DNA from: Pseudomonadota bacterium
GTDB taxonomy: Bacteria > Pseudomonadota > Gammaproteobacteria > Burkholderiales > Burkholderiaceae_C
Direction: 5' to 3'
Length of the DNA: 64,000 nt
Assembly: GCA_020161145.1 (NCBI GenBank)
Contig: JAIUPQ010000001.1
Span: 620,001-684,000, forward strand
In this document: piece by piece, positions 37,361 through 48,649 of the stretch
Layout: each line of letters begins with the position of its first letter
Numbering within the stretch: position 1 is the first letter of the stretch
Position numbers and translations under genes: made by a program
Notes under the pieces: model-generated
Database searches by the model: none
What the model saw: the letters and a program-made list of their open reading frames with translations, nothing else
Told to the model about the DNA's origin: nothing

Positions 37361-39280
37361 ATGTCGATGTCGTTGATCCGGCAGGTCGGGTGGTTGGTGA
37401 TGGGCACGTTGCTGCTGGCGTTTGTCGGCGCATTCGGTGTGTCACTGGGCCTGGCTCGCGCCTATCTGCACCAGCAGCTGGATGCCCGCAACCAGGACGC
37501 GGCCCAGACCCTGGCGCTGGCGCTGGGCGCCGACGCCACCAGCTCGGCGGCACTCGCCCGCGAACTGGGTGCGCTGTTCACGGCCGGCCGTTATGACTCG
37601 GTGCGCGTGCTGACCGCCGACGGTCGCGTGCTGGCCGAGCGCAGCGAACCCCCGTTGGCCGACGCGGCGCCCGCCTGGTTCGTGGACCGGCTGGGCCTGA
37701 CGCCGCCTGTCGGTGTGGCCACCGTGCCCGGCGGCGGCAGGGTCGAGGTGGTTAGCGACGTGGACGAGGCCCACAGTGATTTGTGGCGCGGCACCTTGTA
37801 CGCCTTGGCGCTGCTGCTGCTGCTGGCGGGGGTGCTGGGGGCGTTGGCGCATATGCTGGTGGGACGGCTGCGCAAGCCGCTGGATGCCGTGGTGGGCCAG
37901 GCGTTGGCCATCACCGAGCGGCGCTTCGTGCTGGTCAGCGAGCCTAGGGTGCCCGAGTTGCGCAACGTCACACGGGCCATGAACGCCATGGTGCGGCAGT
38001 TGCAAAAGCTGTTCAACGAGCAGGCCCAGCAGGTGGAAATGCTGCGCCGGCTGGCGCATTGCGACGACACCACGGGCCTGTCCAGCCGAGCCCATTTCAT
38101 GAGCCGCATGAAGCACTGGCTGGGCGGCGAGGAGGGCAGTGCCAGCGGTGGCCTGGTGTTGCTGCGCCTGACCGACCTGGATGTGCTCAACCAGCGCCTG
38201 GGCCGTGCAGGCACCGACAAACTGCTGCAAGACGTGGCCGGCGTGCTGGCCAGCGCCGCCGAGCGCGCCGGCTCGCACGAACTGGGCCGCCTCAATGGCC
38301 GCGACTTCGCGATGGTGCTGCCCGACGCGGGCTCGCTGCGCGAGCCCGCGGTGGATGTGACCGCGCGGCTGCGCAATGTGCTGCGCCAGCACGACCCCCA
38401 TGCCACGGCCGTGGTGGGTGCGGTGCGCTGGTGGCACGACGCGCCGTTGTCGGCGCTGCTGGCCGCTGCCGACCAGGCGCTGGCCCGGGCCGAGCAGCGC
38501 GGCCCGTTCAGCGTGGAACTTGACGACTCCGGCGACGCCATGGCCCTGGGCGAACAGGGTTGGGCGGAACGGCTGACCCAGACCCTGGACGCGGGTCGGG
38601 CCCAGCTGGTGGAGTTCGAGCTGGTGGCGCAGAGCCGCGATGTGCTGCACCGCGAGTGCCCGCTGCGGCTGCGGCTGGAGGCCGATGGCCCGCTGGTGCC
38701 GGCTGGCCAGTGGCTGCCCATGGCCCGGCGCACCCAGTTGATGCCGCGCATCGACCTGCTGGCGCTGCAACTGGCGCTGGCGCGCATTGCCGAGGACGGC
38801 GTGGCGCGGGCCATCAACGTCAGCGCCATTTCGCTGCAGGACAAGGGTTTTGTGCCGGCGGTGGTCGCGCTGTTGGCCGGCGCCGGTGCCCATGCACCAG
38901 GGCTGTGGCTGGAGATCGCCGAGGACGGCGCGCTGCGCCAGCTTGACGCCTTGCGCGAGTTGGTGCGCGAGGTCCATGCGCATGGCGCCCACATCGGCCT
39001 GGAGCACGCGGGCGAGCGGCTCAACGAGACGCAAACACTGCTGGCCGTGGGGCTGGACTTCATCAAGCTAGATGCCAGCCTCACCGAAGGCCTGGCCGGT
39101 GACGCCGCGCGTACCCAGCATGTGGCCGGCACGGTGCGCATGCTGCGGGGCATCGACCTGCAGGTCTTCGCCGTGGGCGTGGTGGACCCGGCAGACGCCA
39201 AGGCGCTGTGGGCCTGCGGCGTCGATGGCATCACCGGGCCGGTGGTGGCGCGGCTGCAGACCCAGGGTCAGACTGCGTAG
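37361..39280 (+). CDS. LapD-like c-di-GMP receptor with degenerate GGDEF and EAL domains
   Basis: A 639-residue inner-membrane protein. TM helices at about 10-32 and 145-167 flank a periplasmic domain of the LapD/MoxY type; a HAMP segment (168-220) follows. In the GGDEF domain the signature is N312-G-R-D-F316, so it should not make c-di-GMP. In the EAL domain EAL reads ECP (432-434) and the DDFG metal loop reads E548-H-A-G551, so it should not cleave it either; NVSAIS and DFIKLD are retained. This pattern fits a ligand-binding receptor that passes c-di-GMP levels to the periplasm. No LapG protease or adhesin gene is next to it. It overlaps the convergent mtfA-like gene by 13 bp. Confidence 0.85.
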   Translation: MSMSLIRQVGWLVMGTLLLAFVGAFGVSLGLARAYLHQQLDARNQDAAQTLALALGADATSSAALARELGALFTAGRYDSVRVLTADGRVLAERSEPPLADAAPAWFVDRLGLTPPVGVATVPGGGRVEVVSDVDEAHSDLWRGTLYALALLLLLAGVLGALAHMLVGRLRKPLDAVVGQALAITERRFVLVSEPRVPELRNVTRAMNAMVRQLQKLFNEQAQQVEMLRRLAHCDDTTGLSSRAHFMSRMKHWLGGEEGSASGGLVLLRLTDLDVLNQRLGRAGTDKLLQDVAGVLASAAERAGSHELGRLNGRDFAMVLPDAGSLREPAVDVTARLRNVLRQHDPHATAVVGAVRWWHDAPLSALLAAADQALARAEQRGPFSVELDDSGDAMALGEQGWAERLTQTLDAGRAQLVEFELVAQSRDVLHRECPLRLRLEADGPLVPAGQWLPMARRTQLMPRIDLLALQLALARIAEDGVARAINVSAISLQDKGFVPAVVALLAGAGAHAPGLWLEIAEDGALRQLDALRELVREVHAHGAHIGLEHAGERLNETQTLLAVGLDFIKLDASLTEGLAGDAARTQHVAGTVRMLRGIDLQVFAVGVVDPADAKALWACGVDGITGPVVARLQTQGQTA

Positions 39281-40056
39281 GTCAACACGGCGGCCGGGTC
39301 TTGCTGGAAGTAGTCGGCCAGCACCTCGTACAGCGCCTCATCGTGGTGCCGCAAGGTGTGCGGGGAGACGAAGAAGCTCTCGGCTGCCACCGCAAAAAAC
39401 TCTTCTGGCGCCTGCGCGCCGTAGGCATCCAGCCAGGGCTCGACCCCCGCGTTGACCATGTGGCGCAGCCGGCCGTAGCTGCGGCGCATGACCTGGGCCC
39501 AACGCGCGCGCTGGGCCGCCGGCAAGGCCACGGGGTAGCCGTCGGCCAGGCCGTGGGCCATGTCCAGCACATGGACGAACTCGTGGATGACCACGTTGTA
39601 GCCGTTGGCGGCCGACGCGCCGGCCGCCGCCACATCGGGCCAGTTCAGCATCACAGGCCCGCCTGCCATGGCCTCGCCGGCCAGCGGCTCATCGTACTGG
39701 TGAACCAGCCCGGCCTCATCGCGCACCTCGCGCCGGGCCACCGCCGCGCCCGGGTGGACCACGATGCCGACGAAGCCGTCGTAGGCCGACAGGCCCAAAT
39801 GCAGGACGGGCAGGCAGGCCTGGGCGGCGATGGCCACCGCCATGGCGTCGGTCACCACCAGGCCGTGGGCGCCGCTGAACTCCTTGCGCGCCAGAAAGAG
39901 GCTGACCAGGCGGCGCAGCTCGGCCCGGTCGGCCGCGCTGCGCTGGCCGATGAAGGGGTAGTGCCGCTCCACCGCCGCCCACAGCGGATCGGCGATGGCA
40001 AAACGCGCGACGGTGCGGGCCTCGTGCCAGGCGCGCAGGCGGGCGAGCCAGTTCAT
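39268..40056 (-). CDS. MtfA-like zinc-dependent peptidase (M90)
   Basis: A 262-residue M90-family protein. The zinc site HEFVH is in YNVVIHEFVHVLDMAHGLAD, and APEEFFAVAAESFFVSP carries the distal glutamate, as in MtfA. E. coli MtfA binds Mlc and has aminopeptidase activity linked to glucose-PTS control; whether that applies here is unknown. The ATG overlaps the lpxH stop (ATGA). Confidence 0.88.
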   Translation of the reverse strand: MNWLARLRAWHEARTVARFAIADPLWAAVERHYPFIGQRSAADRAELRRLVSLFLARKEFSGAHGLVVTDAMAVAIAAQACLPVLHLGLSAYDGFVGIVVHPGAAVARREVRDEAGLVHQYDEPLAGEAMAGGPVMLNWPDVAAAGASAANGYNVVIHEFVHVLDMAHGLADGYPVALPAAQRARWAQVMRRSYGRLRHMVNAGVEPWLDAYGAQAPEEFFAVAAESFFVSPHTLRHHDEALYEVLADYFQQDPAAVLTYAV

Positions 40057-40781
40057 GGCCGCACGCGCTGCAGGCCGGCCGCCGTCCAGCGCAGCACCTC
40101 GGCGCGCTGGCCGTGGTCCAGATCCCAGTCGCTGAGCACGTGGCGCTGGCCGCTGGCAAACGGGCCGCTGCCGGGGCGATGGGTGTGGCCGTGGATCAGC
40201 ACGGCGGCGCCGGCATCGGCCAGCCATTGGGCGCTCAGATCGGGGTCGGCATCGGCGTAGGCCACCTGGCCTTGCTGGTGGGCCTGGCTGGCGTCGCGCA
40301 TGCCACGCGCCAGCGCCTGGCGCTCGGCCAGCGGGCGAGCCAAAAAGGCCTGCTGCCAGGCAGGCGTGCGCACCTGGGCGCGGAACTGCTGGTAGGGCGC
40401 ATCGGCCACGCACAAGGCGTCGCCATGCGTCAGCAGCACGCGCTGGCCAAAGGCCTCGAGCACGCTGGGGTCGGCCAGCGGCTGCGTGCCGGCGGCGGCA
40501 TGAAAGGCGGCCCCCAGCAGAAAGTCGCGGTTGCCCACCATCAGCGCAACAGGCATGCGACGGCTGGCGGCATGCAGCGCCGCCGCCACCTCGGCCTCGA
40601 AAGGCTGGCTGAGCAAGTCGTCGCCCACCCAGGCCTCGAACACGTCGCCCAGCAGCACCAGGGCATCGGCTGGCGTGTGCGCCAGATAGGCCATGAAGGC
40701 CTCGGTCGTGCGCGGCATGGCCGCGCTCAGGTGCAGGTCGGAGACGAAGTCCACCGCCTGCACGGCGGCGTCTAGCCTCAC
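40053..40781 (-). CDS. lpxH: UDP-2,3-diacylglucosamine diphosphatase
   Basis: A 242-residue calcineurin-like phosphoesterase of lipid A synthesis that releases lipid X from UDP-diacylglucosamine. Di-metal ligands are visible: FVSDLHLS, LLGDVFEAWVGDD, VGNRDFLLG, LTHGDALC and LIHGHTHRPG. Length and motif spacing match LpxH. It overlaps both neighbours (mtfA-like and ppiB) by 4 bp, indicating one translationally coupled operon from ppiA to mtfA-like. Confidence 0.93.
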   Translation of the reverse strand: MRLDAAVQAVDFVSDLHLSAAMPRTTEAFMAYLAHTPADALVLLGDVFEAWVGDDLLSQPFEAEVAAALHAASRRMPVALMVGNRDFLLGAAFHAAAGTQPLADPSVLEAFGQRVLLTHGDALCVADAPYQQFRAQVRTPAWQQAFLARPLAERQALARGMRDASQAHQQGQVAYADADPDLSAQWLADAGAAVLIHGHTHRPGSGPFASGQRHVLSDWDLDHGQRAEVLRWTAAGLQRVRP

Positions 40782-41278
40782 ACCACCTTGGCTTCGAGGA
40801 TGGTGATGGGCTCCAGCGGCACGTCGTCGTGGAAGCCTTTGCGGCCGGTGGCCACGCGCTCGATGGCGTCCACCACGTCCTGGCCGGCCACGACCTTGCC
40901 GAACACCGCATAGCCCCAGCCGCTGGGCGACTCGCTGGTGAAGTTCAGGAAGTCGTTGTCCTTGGTGTTGATGAAGAACTGCGCGGTGGCCGAATGCGGG
41001 GCGTTGGTGCGCGCCATGGCCACGGTGTACTTGTCGTTCTTCAGGCCGTTGGCGGCCTCATTCTGAATGGGCGCGCCGGTGGGCTTGTCCTTCATGTCCA
41101 CCGACAAGCCGCCGCCCTGGATCATGAAGCCCTTGATGACACGGTGAAAGACGGTGTCGGCGAAATGGCCGCTGTTGACGTAGGCAATGAAGTTGGCCAC
41201 CGTCTTGGGGGCCTTGGCGTCGTCCAGTTCGATGCGGATGTCGCCGGCGGAGGTTTTGATTTCAATGGTCTGGGTCAT
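40778..41278 (-). CDS. ppiB: Cytoplasmic peptidyl-prolyl cis-trans isomerase (cyclophilin)
   Basis: A 166-residue cyclophilin without signal peptide. The active-site stretch FHRVIKGFMIQGGGLSVD contains the catalytic arginine, and MARTNAPHSATAQFFINTKD and GYAVFGKVVAGQDVVD are conserved binding elements. It speeds proline isomerisation during folding. ATGA overlaps join it to the periplasmic paralogue upstream and lpxH downstream. Confidence 0.94.
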   Translation of the reverse strand: MTQTIEIKTSAGDIRIELDDAKAPKTVANFIAYVNSGHFADTVFHRVIKGFMIQGGGLSVDMKDKPTGAPIQNEAANGLKNDKYTVAMARTNAPHSATAQFFINTKDNDFLNFTSESPSGWGYAVFGKVVAGQDVVDAIERVATGRKGFHDDVPLEPITILEAKVV

Positions 41279-41847
41279 TTCTTGTCCTCGATGAGGGTGG
41301 CTTTGCGAATCACGATGGGGTCGGCCGGCAGGTTGGCGAAGGCGGCGCCGCGCGCCGTGGTGGGCACGACCTTGATGCGGTCGACCACGTCCATGCCTTG
41401 CACCACCTGGCCAAACACGGCATAGCCGTTGCCGTCACGGGCATTGGCCGCGTCCAGAAAGGCGTTGTCCGCCACGTTGATGAAAAACTGGGCGCGGGCC
41501 GAGTCGGGGTCGGGCGTGCGGGCCATGGCCACGCTGCCGCGGGTGTTGAGCAGGCCGTTGCTGGCTTCGAGCTTGATGGGCTTCCCCGTGGGCTTCTCTT
41601 TCAAGCCCTCGGTGTAGCCACCGGTCTGGATCATGAAACCGTCGATGACGCGGTGAAAGACGACGCCGTCGTAGTGGCCGGCCTTGACGTACTGCACGAA
41701 GTTGGCCACGGTCGCGGGCGCCTTCTGGGCGTTGAGCTGGAGCACGATGTCGCCCTGGCTGGTGGCCAGTTTGACCTGCTGGGCCAGTGCCGGCAGGGCC
41801 AGCAGACCGGCAGCCAAGGCCGCAGTCAGACGGTAAGAAAAGGTCAC
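41275..41847 (-). CDS. ppiA: Periplasmic peptidyl-prolyl cis-trans isomerase (cyclophilin)
   Basis: A 190-residue cyclophilin with a signal peptide (about 1-23, ending ALPALAQ). Active-site FHRVIDGFMIQTGGYTEG and MARTPDPDSARAQFFINVAD are as in PpiA. The start is a GTG at 41847 with AAGGAG 8 nt upstream; the longer in-frame start at 41937 would overlap cysS and spoil the signal peptide. It is the first gene of the operon and is divergent from cysS across a 20-bp palindrome. Confidence 0.9.
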   Translation of the reverse strand: MTFSYRLTAALAAGLLALPALAQQVKLATSQGDIVLQLNAQKAPATVANFVQYVKAGHYDGVVFHRVIDGFMIQTGGYTEGLKEKPTGKPIKLEASNGLLNTRGSVAMARTPDPDSARAQFFINVADNAFLDAANARDGNGYAVFGQVVQGMDVVDRIKVVPTTARGAAFANLPADPIVIRKATLIEDKK

Positions 41848-41863
41848 AGGCGAGGCTCCTTGG

Positions 41864-41883
41864 CTAGAATGCCACGATTCTAG
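41864..41883. promoter_or_regulatory. Perfect inverted repeat with mirrored -10 elements between ppiA and cysS
   Basis: CTAGAAT (41864-41870), a 6-bp spacer GCCACG, then ATTCTAG (41877-41883). Each half contains TAGAAT on one strand, so the repeat supplies a -10 for cysS (plus) and for ppiA (minus). The two promoters would interlock and exclude each other, or a dimeric regulator could bind. No -35 is clear. Confidence 0.5.
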
Positions 41884-41925
41884 GCGAGCCACCTCGTGAC
41901 TCGCTTTTTGCATTCCAGCCCCTGC

Positions 41926-43299
<1,374 letters not shown>

Positions 43300-43313
43300 G
43301 GCCGGCCACGTCC

Positions 43314-43940
43314 ATGTGCGCCACCGTCATCACCCCCGACTACTGGGAGCATGCCTGCCAGCATCTGGTGCGGCGTGACCGCGTGATGAAGAAGCTGATC
43401 CCGCGCTTTGGCGAGGCGCGGTTGGTCAACCGGGGCGATGCCTTCACCACGCTGGCCCGCTCGGTGGTGGGGCAGCAGATCTCGGTCAAGGCCGCACAGA
43501 CGCTGTGGGGCCGGCTGGCCGGCGCCCTGGGCGAGACCCACTATCTGCTGCTGCCCGGCCGGCTGACGCAGACCGAGCCGGCGGCGCTGCGCAGCCTGGG
43601 CCTGTCTGCGCGCAAGGCCGAATACCTGCTTGACCTGGCGGCCCATTTCCAGCACGGCACCGTGCACGTGGCCCAGTGGCAGGCCATGGACGATGAGGCC
43701 ATCATCGACGAGCTGGTGGCCATCCGCGGCATTGGCCGCTGGACGGCCGAAATGTTCCTCATCTTCTACCTGATGCGCCCCAACGTGCTGCCGCTGGACG
43801 ATGTGGGGCTCATCAAAGGCATCAGCCAGTTGTACTTCAGCGGCGAGCCCGTCTCGCGGGCCGAGGCCCGCGAGTTGGGGGAGGGCTGGGCGCCTTATCG
43901 CTCGGTGGCCACGTGGTACCTTTGGCGCAGCCTGGATTGA
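43314..43940 (+). CDS. DNA-3-methyladenine glycosylase II (AlkA/HhH-GPD family)
   Basis: A 208-residue base-excision repair enzyme lacking the N-terminal domain of E. coli AlkA. The helix-hairpin-helix is [19 protein letters not shown] and the catalytic aspartate lies in [10 protein letters not shown] (D162/D163). [20 protein letters not shown] is the conserved substrate-pocket helix. It removes alkylated purines such as 3-methyladenine. The short form is common in Burkholderiales. Ends 37 bp before accA. Confidence 0.9.
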   Translation: MCATVITPDYWEHACQHLVRRDRVMKKLIPRFGEARLVNRGDAFTTLARSVVGQQISVKAAQTLWGRLAGALGETHYLLLPGRLTQTEPAALRSLGLSARKAEYLLDLAAHFQHGTVHVAQWQAMDDEAIIDELVAIRGIGRWTAEMFLIFYLMRPNVLPLDDVGLIKGISQLYFSGEPVSRAEARELGEGWAPYRSVATWYLWRSLD

Positions 43941-43977
43941 TCCCATTTCTACTGCGGCCCTCACCCCGAGAGTTGAC

Positions 43978-44960
<983 letters not shown>

Positions 44961-44964
<4 letters not shown>

Positions 44965-46229
44965 CGCTGGCCGTCGCGGTCAGCGGCGGCAGAGATTCCA
45001 CCGCGCTGCTGCATGCCGCCGTGCGGGCCGGGCAGACGCAAGAGGTGACGGTGGTGGCGTTGCACGTGCACCATGGGCTGCACCCGCAGGCCGACGCCTG
45101 GCGCCAGCGGGTGCAGGCGCAATGCCGGCGCTGGGGCGCAGGCTTTGCGTGGCGGCGCCTCAGCGGTGCACCCGCCGCAGGCGAGAGCGTGGAGGCCTGG
45201 GCCCGTGCCGGCCGCTACGCTGCCCTGGCCGAGATGGCCCGCGAGGCGGGGGCGACCGAAATCTGGCTGGCCCACCACCGCCGCGATCTGGCCGAGACGG
45301 TGATGCTGCAACTGCTGCGCGGCGGCGGCCCGGCCGGTCTTTCGGCCATGCCGCGCGTGACCGAGCGCGATGGCCTGCGCTGGGTGCGGCCCTGGCTGCA
45401 CCAGCCGGCCGAGGCGGTGGCGGCCTATGCCCGGCAGCACCGACTCAGCTGGGTGGACGACCCCAGCAACGCCGATCCGCGCCACGCCCGCAACCGCCTG
45501 CGCCTGGCCGTCTGGCCCGTGCTCACGGCGGCGTTTCCTGACGCCGAGGGCGTGCTGGCGCAGTCTGCCCAGCACGCCGCCCATGCCGCTGCGCTGGCCC
45601 GTGAAGTGGCCGCCACCGACCTGGCCACCACGGCCGACGCAGGCGGCCTGCGCCTTGCCGGCTGGCTGGCGTTGCCGCCCGCGCGCCGTGCCAACGCGCT
45701 GCATGCCTGGCTGGGCGCACAGGCCACGGCGGCCCTGACGGCCCGCTTGCTGGATGAATTGCCGACGGCGCGCAGCGGCGCCACCTGGCCGCTGGATGCG
45801 GGCACCGTGCTGGCGCTGTACCGGGGCGTGTTGGCGCCGCAGCCGTTGACGTCGCCCGGCACAGGCCCGGTGGTGACGCTGGCGCTGACCGCATGCGGCA
45901 GCCACGCGGTGCCCGGTTGGGCGGGTGCGTTGCGGGTGGATCGCACGGCGCAAGGCGGCGTGGCACCGGACCGGCTCGCACCCATCGTGCTGCGCGCCCG
46001 CAGCGGGGGCGAGCGGTTTGCATGCGCAGCGGGCGCCCCGCCGCGCAGCCTGAAAAAGCAGTACCAGACCCAGGCGGTGCCCGCCTGGGCGCGCAGCGGG
46101 CCGCTGGTGTTTGGCGCCGACGGCGCGCTGCTGTACGCCCCCGGCCTGGGTATGGATGCGCGCGCCTGGGCGCCACCCGGCACCGTGCAGTGGGCACTGC
46201 GCTGGGTGCCGGCCCAGGCCGCGCCGTGA
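44961..46229 (+). CDS. tilS: tRNA(Ile)-lysidine synthetase
   Basis: A 422-residue N-type PP-loop ATPase that converts C34 to lysidine in tRNA-Ile2. The ATP loop is [11 protein letters not shown] (canonical SGGxDS), [20 protein letters not shown] is the second conserved block, and [16 protein letters not shown] the third. The C-terminal substrate domain is present ([15 protein letters not shown]). ATG at 44961 sits inside the accA stop, so translation is coupled. Confidence 0.92.
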
Positions 46230-46289
46230 GGGCTGTGGCGCCCGCGCCAATGGTCAGCCCACCGTCAGGTCGGCTGCTGCGCCGCACCA

Positions 46290-46295
46290 TAGAAT
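46290..46295 (+). promoter_or_regulatory. Candidate -10 element for lysC (near-leaderless start)
   Basis: CCA-TAGAAT, ending 7 nt before the ATG at 46303. Predicted transcription starts 0-1 nt before the start codon. The intervening TTGCGCC has no Shine-Dalgarno. Confidence 0.4.
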
Positions 46296-46302
46296 TTGCG
46301 CC

Positions 46303-47601
46303 ATGGCACTGATTGTTCACAAATACGGCGGCACATCGATGGGCTCTACCGAGCGCATCCAGAGCGTTGCCAAGCGCGTCGCCAAATGGGTGCGTGCCGG
46401 CCACCAGCTGGTGGTCGTGCCCTCGGCCATGAGCGGCGAGACCAACCGCCTGCTGGGGCTGGCCAAGACGCTGGCGCCCGCACGCGAGGACGCCGCCGTG
46501 CAGCGCGAGCTGGACATGATTGCCAGCACCGGCGAGCAGGTGTCGGTGGGCTTGCTGGCGCTGGCCTTGCAGGCCGAGGGCGTGCCGGCCATCAGCTACA
46601 CCGGCTGGCAGGTGCCGGTGCGCACCGATTCGGCCTACACCAAGGCGCGCATCCAGTCCATCGAGGGCGACCGCGTGCGCGCCGACCTGGCTGCCGGCCG
46701 CGTGGTCATCATCACCGGCTTTCAGGGCATCGACGACGCCGGTCACATCACCACGCTGGGGCGCGGCGGCTCCGACACCTCGGCGGTGGCGGTGGCGGCG
46801 GCGCTCAAGGCCGACGAATGCCTGATCTACACCGACGTGGACGGCGTCTACACCACCGACCCGCGCATCGTGCCCACGGCGCGGCGCATGGCGGCCATCT
46901 CGTTTGAAGAGATGCTGGAGATGGCCTCGCTGGGCTCCAAGGTGCTGCAGATTCGCTCGGTGGAGTTCGCCGGCAAATACCGCGTGCCGCTGCGCGTGCT
47001 GTCCAGCTTCACGCCCTGGGACATTCCGCTGGCCGAGGAGGCGGTCTCGGGCACGCTCATCACCTTCGAGGAAGACGAACACATGGAACAAGCCATCGTC
47101 GCCGGCATCGCGTTCAACCGCGACGAGGCCAAGATCACCGTCCTGGGCGTGCCCGACAAACCCGGTATCGCGTTCCAGATCCTGGGCGACGTGGCGGACG
47201 CCAACATCGACGTGGACATGATCATCCAGAACGTCGCCCGCGATGGCCGCACCGATTTCTCGTTCACCGTGCACCGCAACGACTATGCGCGCACCATGGA
47301 GCTGATCAAGGACAAGGTTCAGCCCGCCACCGGCGCGGCCGAGGTGCAAGGCGACGCGCGCATCTGCAAAGTCTCCATCGTGGGCATCGGCATGCGCAGC
47401 CACGCCGGCATCGCCAGCGCCATGTTCCGCACGCTGAGTGAAGAGGGCATCAACATCCAGATGATTTCCACCAGCGAGATCAAGACCTCGGTGGTCATCG
47501 ACGAGAAGTACATGGAGCTGGCCGTGCGCGCGCTGCACAAGGTGTTCGAGCTCGACGTGGCCAAGCCGGGCGGCGTCAGCGAGGCGCCGATTTCAGGCTA
47601 G
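46303..47601 (+). CDS. lysC: Aspartate kinase
   Basis: A 432-residue kinase for the first step of the aspartate family pathway (Lys, Thr, Met, diaminopimelate). [20 protein letters not shown] is the ATP/aspartate motif, [16 protein letters not shown] the second catalytic block. Two ACT domains (about 265-425; [20 protein letters not shown] and [19 protein letters not shown]) should mediate feedback by lysine and/or threonine. The stop codon is part of the TAGAAT -10 of the downstream tRNA gene. Confidence 0.94.
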   Translation: MALIVHKYGGTSMGSTERIQSVAKRVAKWVRAGHQLVVVPSAMSGETNRLLGLAKTLAPAREDAAVQRELDMIASTGEQVSVGLLALALQAEGVPAISYTGWQVPVRTDSAYTKARIQSIEGDRVRADLAAGRVVIITGFQGIDDAGHITTLGRGGSDTSAVAVAAALKADECLIYTDVDGVYTTDPRIVPTARRMAAISFEEMLEMASLGSKVLQIRSVEFAGKYRVPLRVLSSFTPWDIPLAEEAVSGTLITFEEDEHMEQAIVAGIAFNRDEAKITVLGVPDKPGIAFQILGDVADANIDVDMIIQNVARDGRTDFSFTVHRNDYARTMELIKDKVQPATGAAEVQGDARICKVSIVGIGMRSHAGIASAMFRTLSEEGINIQMISTSEIKTSVVIDEKYMELAVRALHKVFELDVAKPGGVSEAPISG

Positions 47602-47604
47602 AAT
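47599..47604 (+). promoter_or_regulatory. Candidate -10 element for tRNA-Ser
   Basis: GGC-TAGAAT, whose first three bases are the lysC stop. It predicts a start near 47611, seven bases before the mature 5' end of the tRNA. Confidence 0.45.
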
Positions 47605-47617
47605 GCGCAGCTTTCCC

Positions 47618-47710
47618 GGAGACGTGACCGAGTGGCCGAAGGTGCTCCCCTGCTAAGGGAGTATGGGGCTTAAAACTCCATCAAGGGTTCGAATCCCTTC
47701 GTCTCCGCCA
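47618..47710 (+). tRNA. tRNA-Ser (GCU)
   Basis: A class II tRNA of 93 nt including encoded CCA. The acceptor stem GGAGACG pairs with CGTCTCC; the anticodon loop CTGCTAA holds GCT at 47652-47654 (reads AGC/AGU); a long variable arm follows, and the T loop is GGGTTCGAATCCC. The discriminator is G, as needed for serine. Confidence 0.97.
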
Positions 47711-47714
47711 TCTG

Positions 47715-47738
47715 AGCCCACCTTGAGTGGGCTTTTTT
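47715..47738 (+). terminator. Rho-independent terminator after tRNA-Ser
   Basis: Stem AGCCCAC/GTGGGCT with a 5-nt loop and a run of six T, starting 5 bp after the CCA end. Confidence 0.9.
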
Positions 47739-47809
47739 GGGTCTGTACCTTGGGGGATGCGGGTGGCCCCGCATGGACAAGCGCATGGCGGGCGCCTAGC
47801 GTCGCGCGC

Positions 47810-48649
47810 ATGGAATCTCAGACCCCCACCGACCCGCCAGCCGCCTCCGACGGCGCCCAGGACACGCCCGGCGCTTTTTCCATTCCCCTGCGTCAACTGA
47901 CCCTGGGCGCCCCGTTGCGCTGGCTGGGGCTGGGCTGGCGCGACTTCATGCGCAGCCCTGCGGTGGGCCTCTTTTACGGCGCCTGCTTCGTGTTGATGGG
48001 CTGGCTGCTGCTGTATGTCTACCAGCACGCACCGGCTTATGTGCTGGCGCTGTCGGCCGGCTTTTTGCTGGTGGGGCCGTTCATGTGCCTGGGCTTGTAT
48101 CAGGCGTCGTGGCACCTGGAGCGCGGCGAGCAGCCTGACCTGGGCGACTCGCTGCTGGCCTGGGAGCGCAAGGCCTCGGCGCTGGCCATCTTCGGCTTCG
48201 TGCTGCTGGTGCTGGAGATGCTGTGGGCGCGCGCGTCGCTGGTGATTTTCGCGGTCAGCTTCGACGGCATGCCAGACCTCCAGGGCTCGCTGTCGGCGCT
48301 GGCCAGCCCCGACAACCTCGGCTTCATCGTCACCTACCTGTTGGTTGGGGCGGTGTTTGCAGGGCTGATTTTTGCCATCAGCGTGGTCTCCATTCCCATG
48401 ATTCTGGATCGCCAGACCGATGCCATCACGGCCGGCCTGACCAGCCTCAGGCTGGTGCTGACGCAGCCGCTGGTGATGCTGTGCTGGGGCGCCTTGATCA
48501 CCGTCATCATCGGTGCGGCCATGCTGCCCTGGTTGCTGGGCTTGCTGGTGGCCGGACCGCTGCTGGGCTATGCCTCCTGGCACGCCTACCGTGACGCGGT
48601 GGGTGACGTGGCCGCGGAGGCGCCGCCCACGCCCCACGCTCAGGGCTGA
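47810..48649 (+). CDS. DUF2189 family membrane protein
   Basis: A 279-residue protein with a soluble, acidic N-terminus (about 1-45) and about six hydrophobic helices (near 55-80, 85-105, 120-145, 175-205, 220-245). LGWRDFMRSPAVGLFYGACF and LDRQTDAITAGLTSLRLVL match DUF2189, an inner-membrane family of unknown function. ATG 47810 follows a GC-rich spacer without a strong ribosome site. The stop overlaps the convergent SDR gene by 10 bp. Confidence 0.82.
   Translation: MESQTPTDPPAASDGAQDTPGAFSIPLRQLTLGAPLRWLGLGWRDFMRSPAVGLFYGACFVLMGWLLLYVYQHAPAYVLALSAGFLLVGPFMCLGLYQASWHLERGEQPDLGDSLLAWERKASALAIFGFVLLVLEMLWARASLVIFAVSFDGMPDLQGSLSALASPDNLGFIVTYLLVGAVFAGLIFAISVVSIPMILDRQTDAITAGLTSLRLVLTQPLVMLCWGALITVIIGAAMLPWLLGLLVAGPLLGYASWHAYRDAVGDVAAEAPPTPHAQG

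Noticed and set aside
45523-47538. A 671-codon minus-strand frame opposite tilS/lysC
   Set aside because: Shadow; both plus-strand genes have strong motifs.
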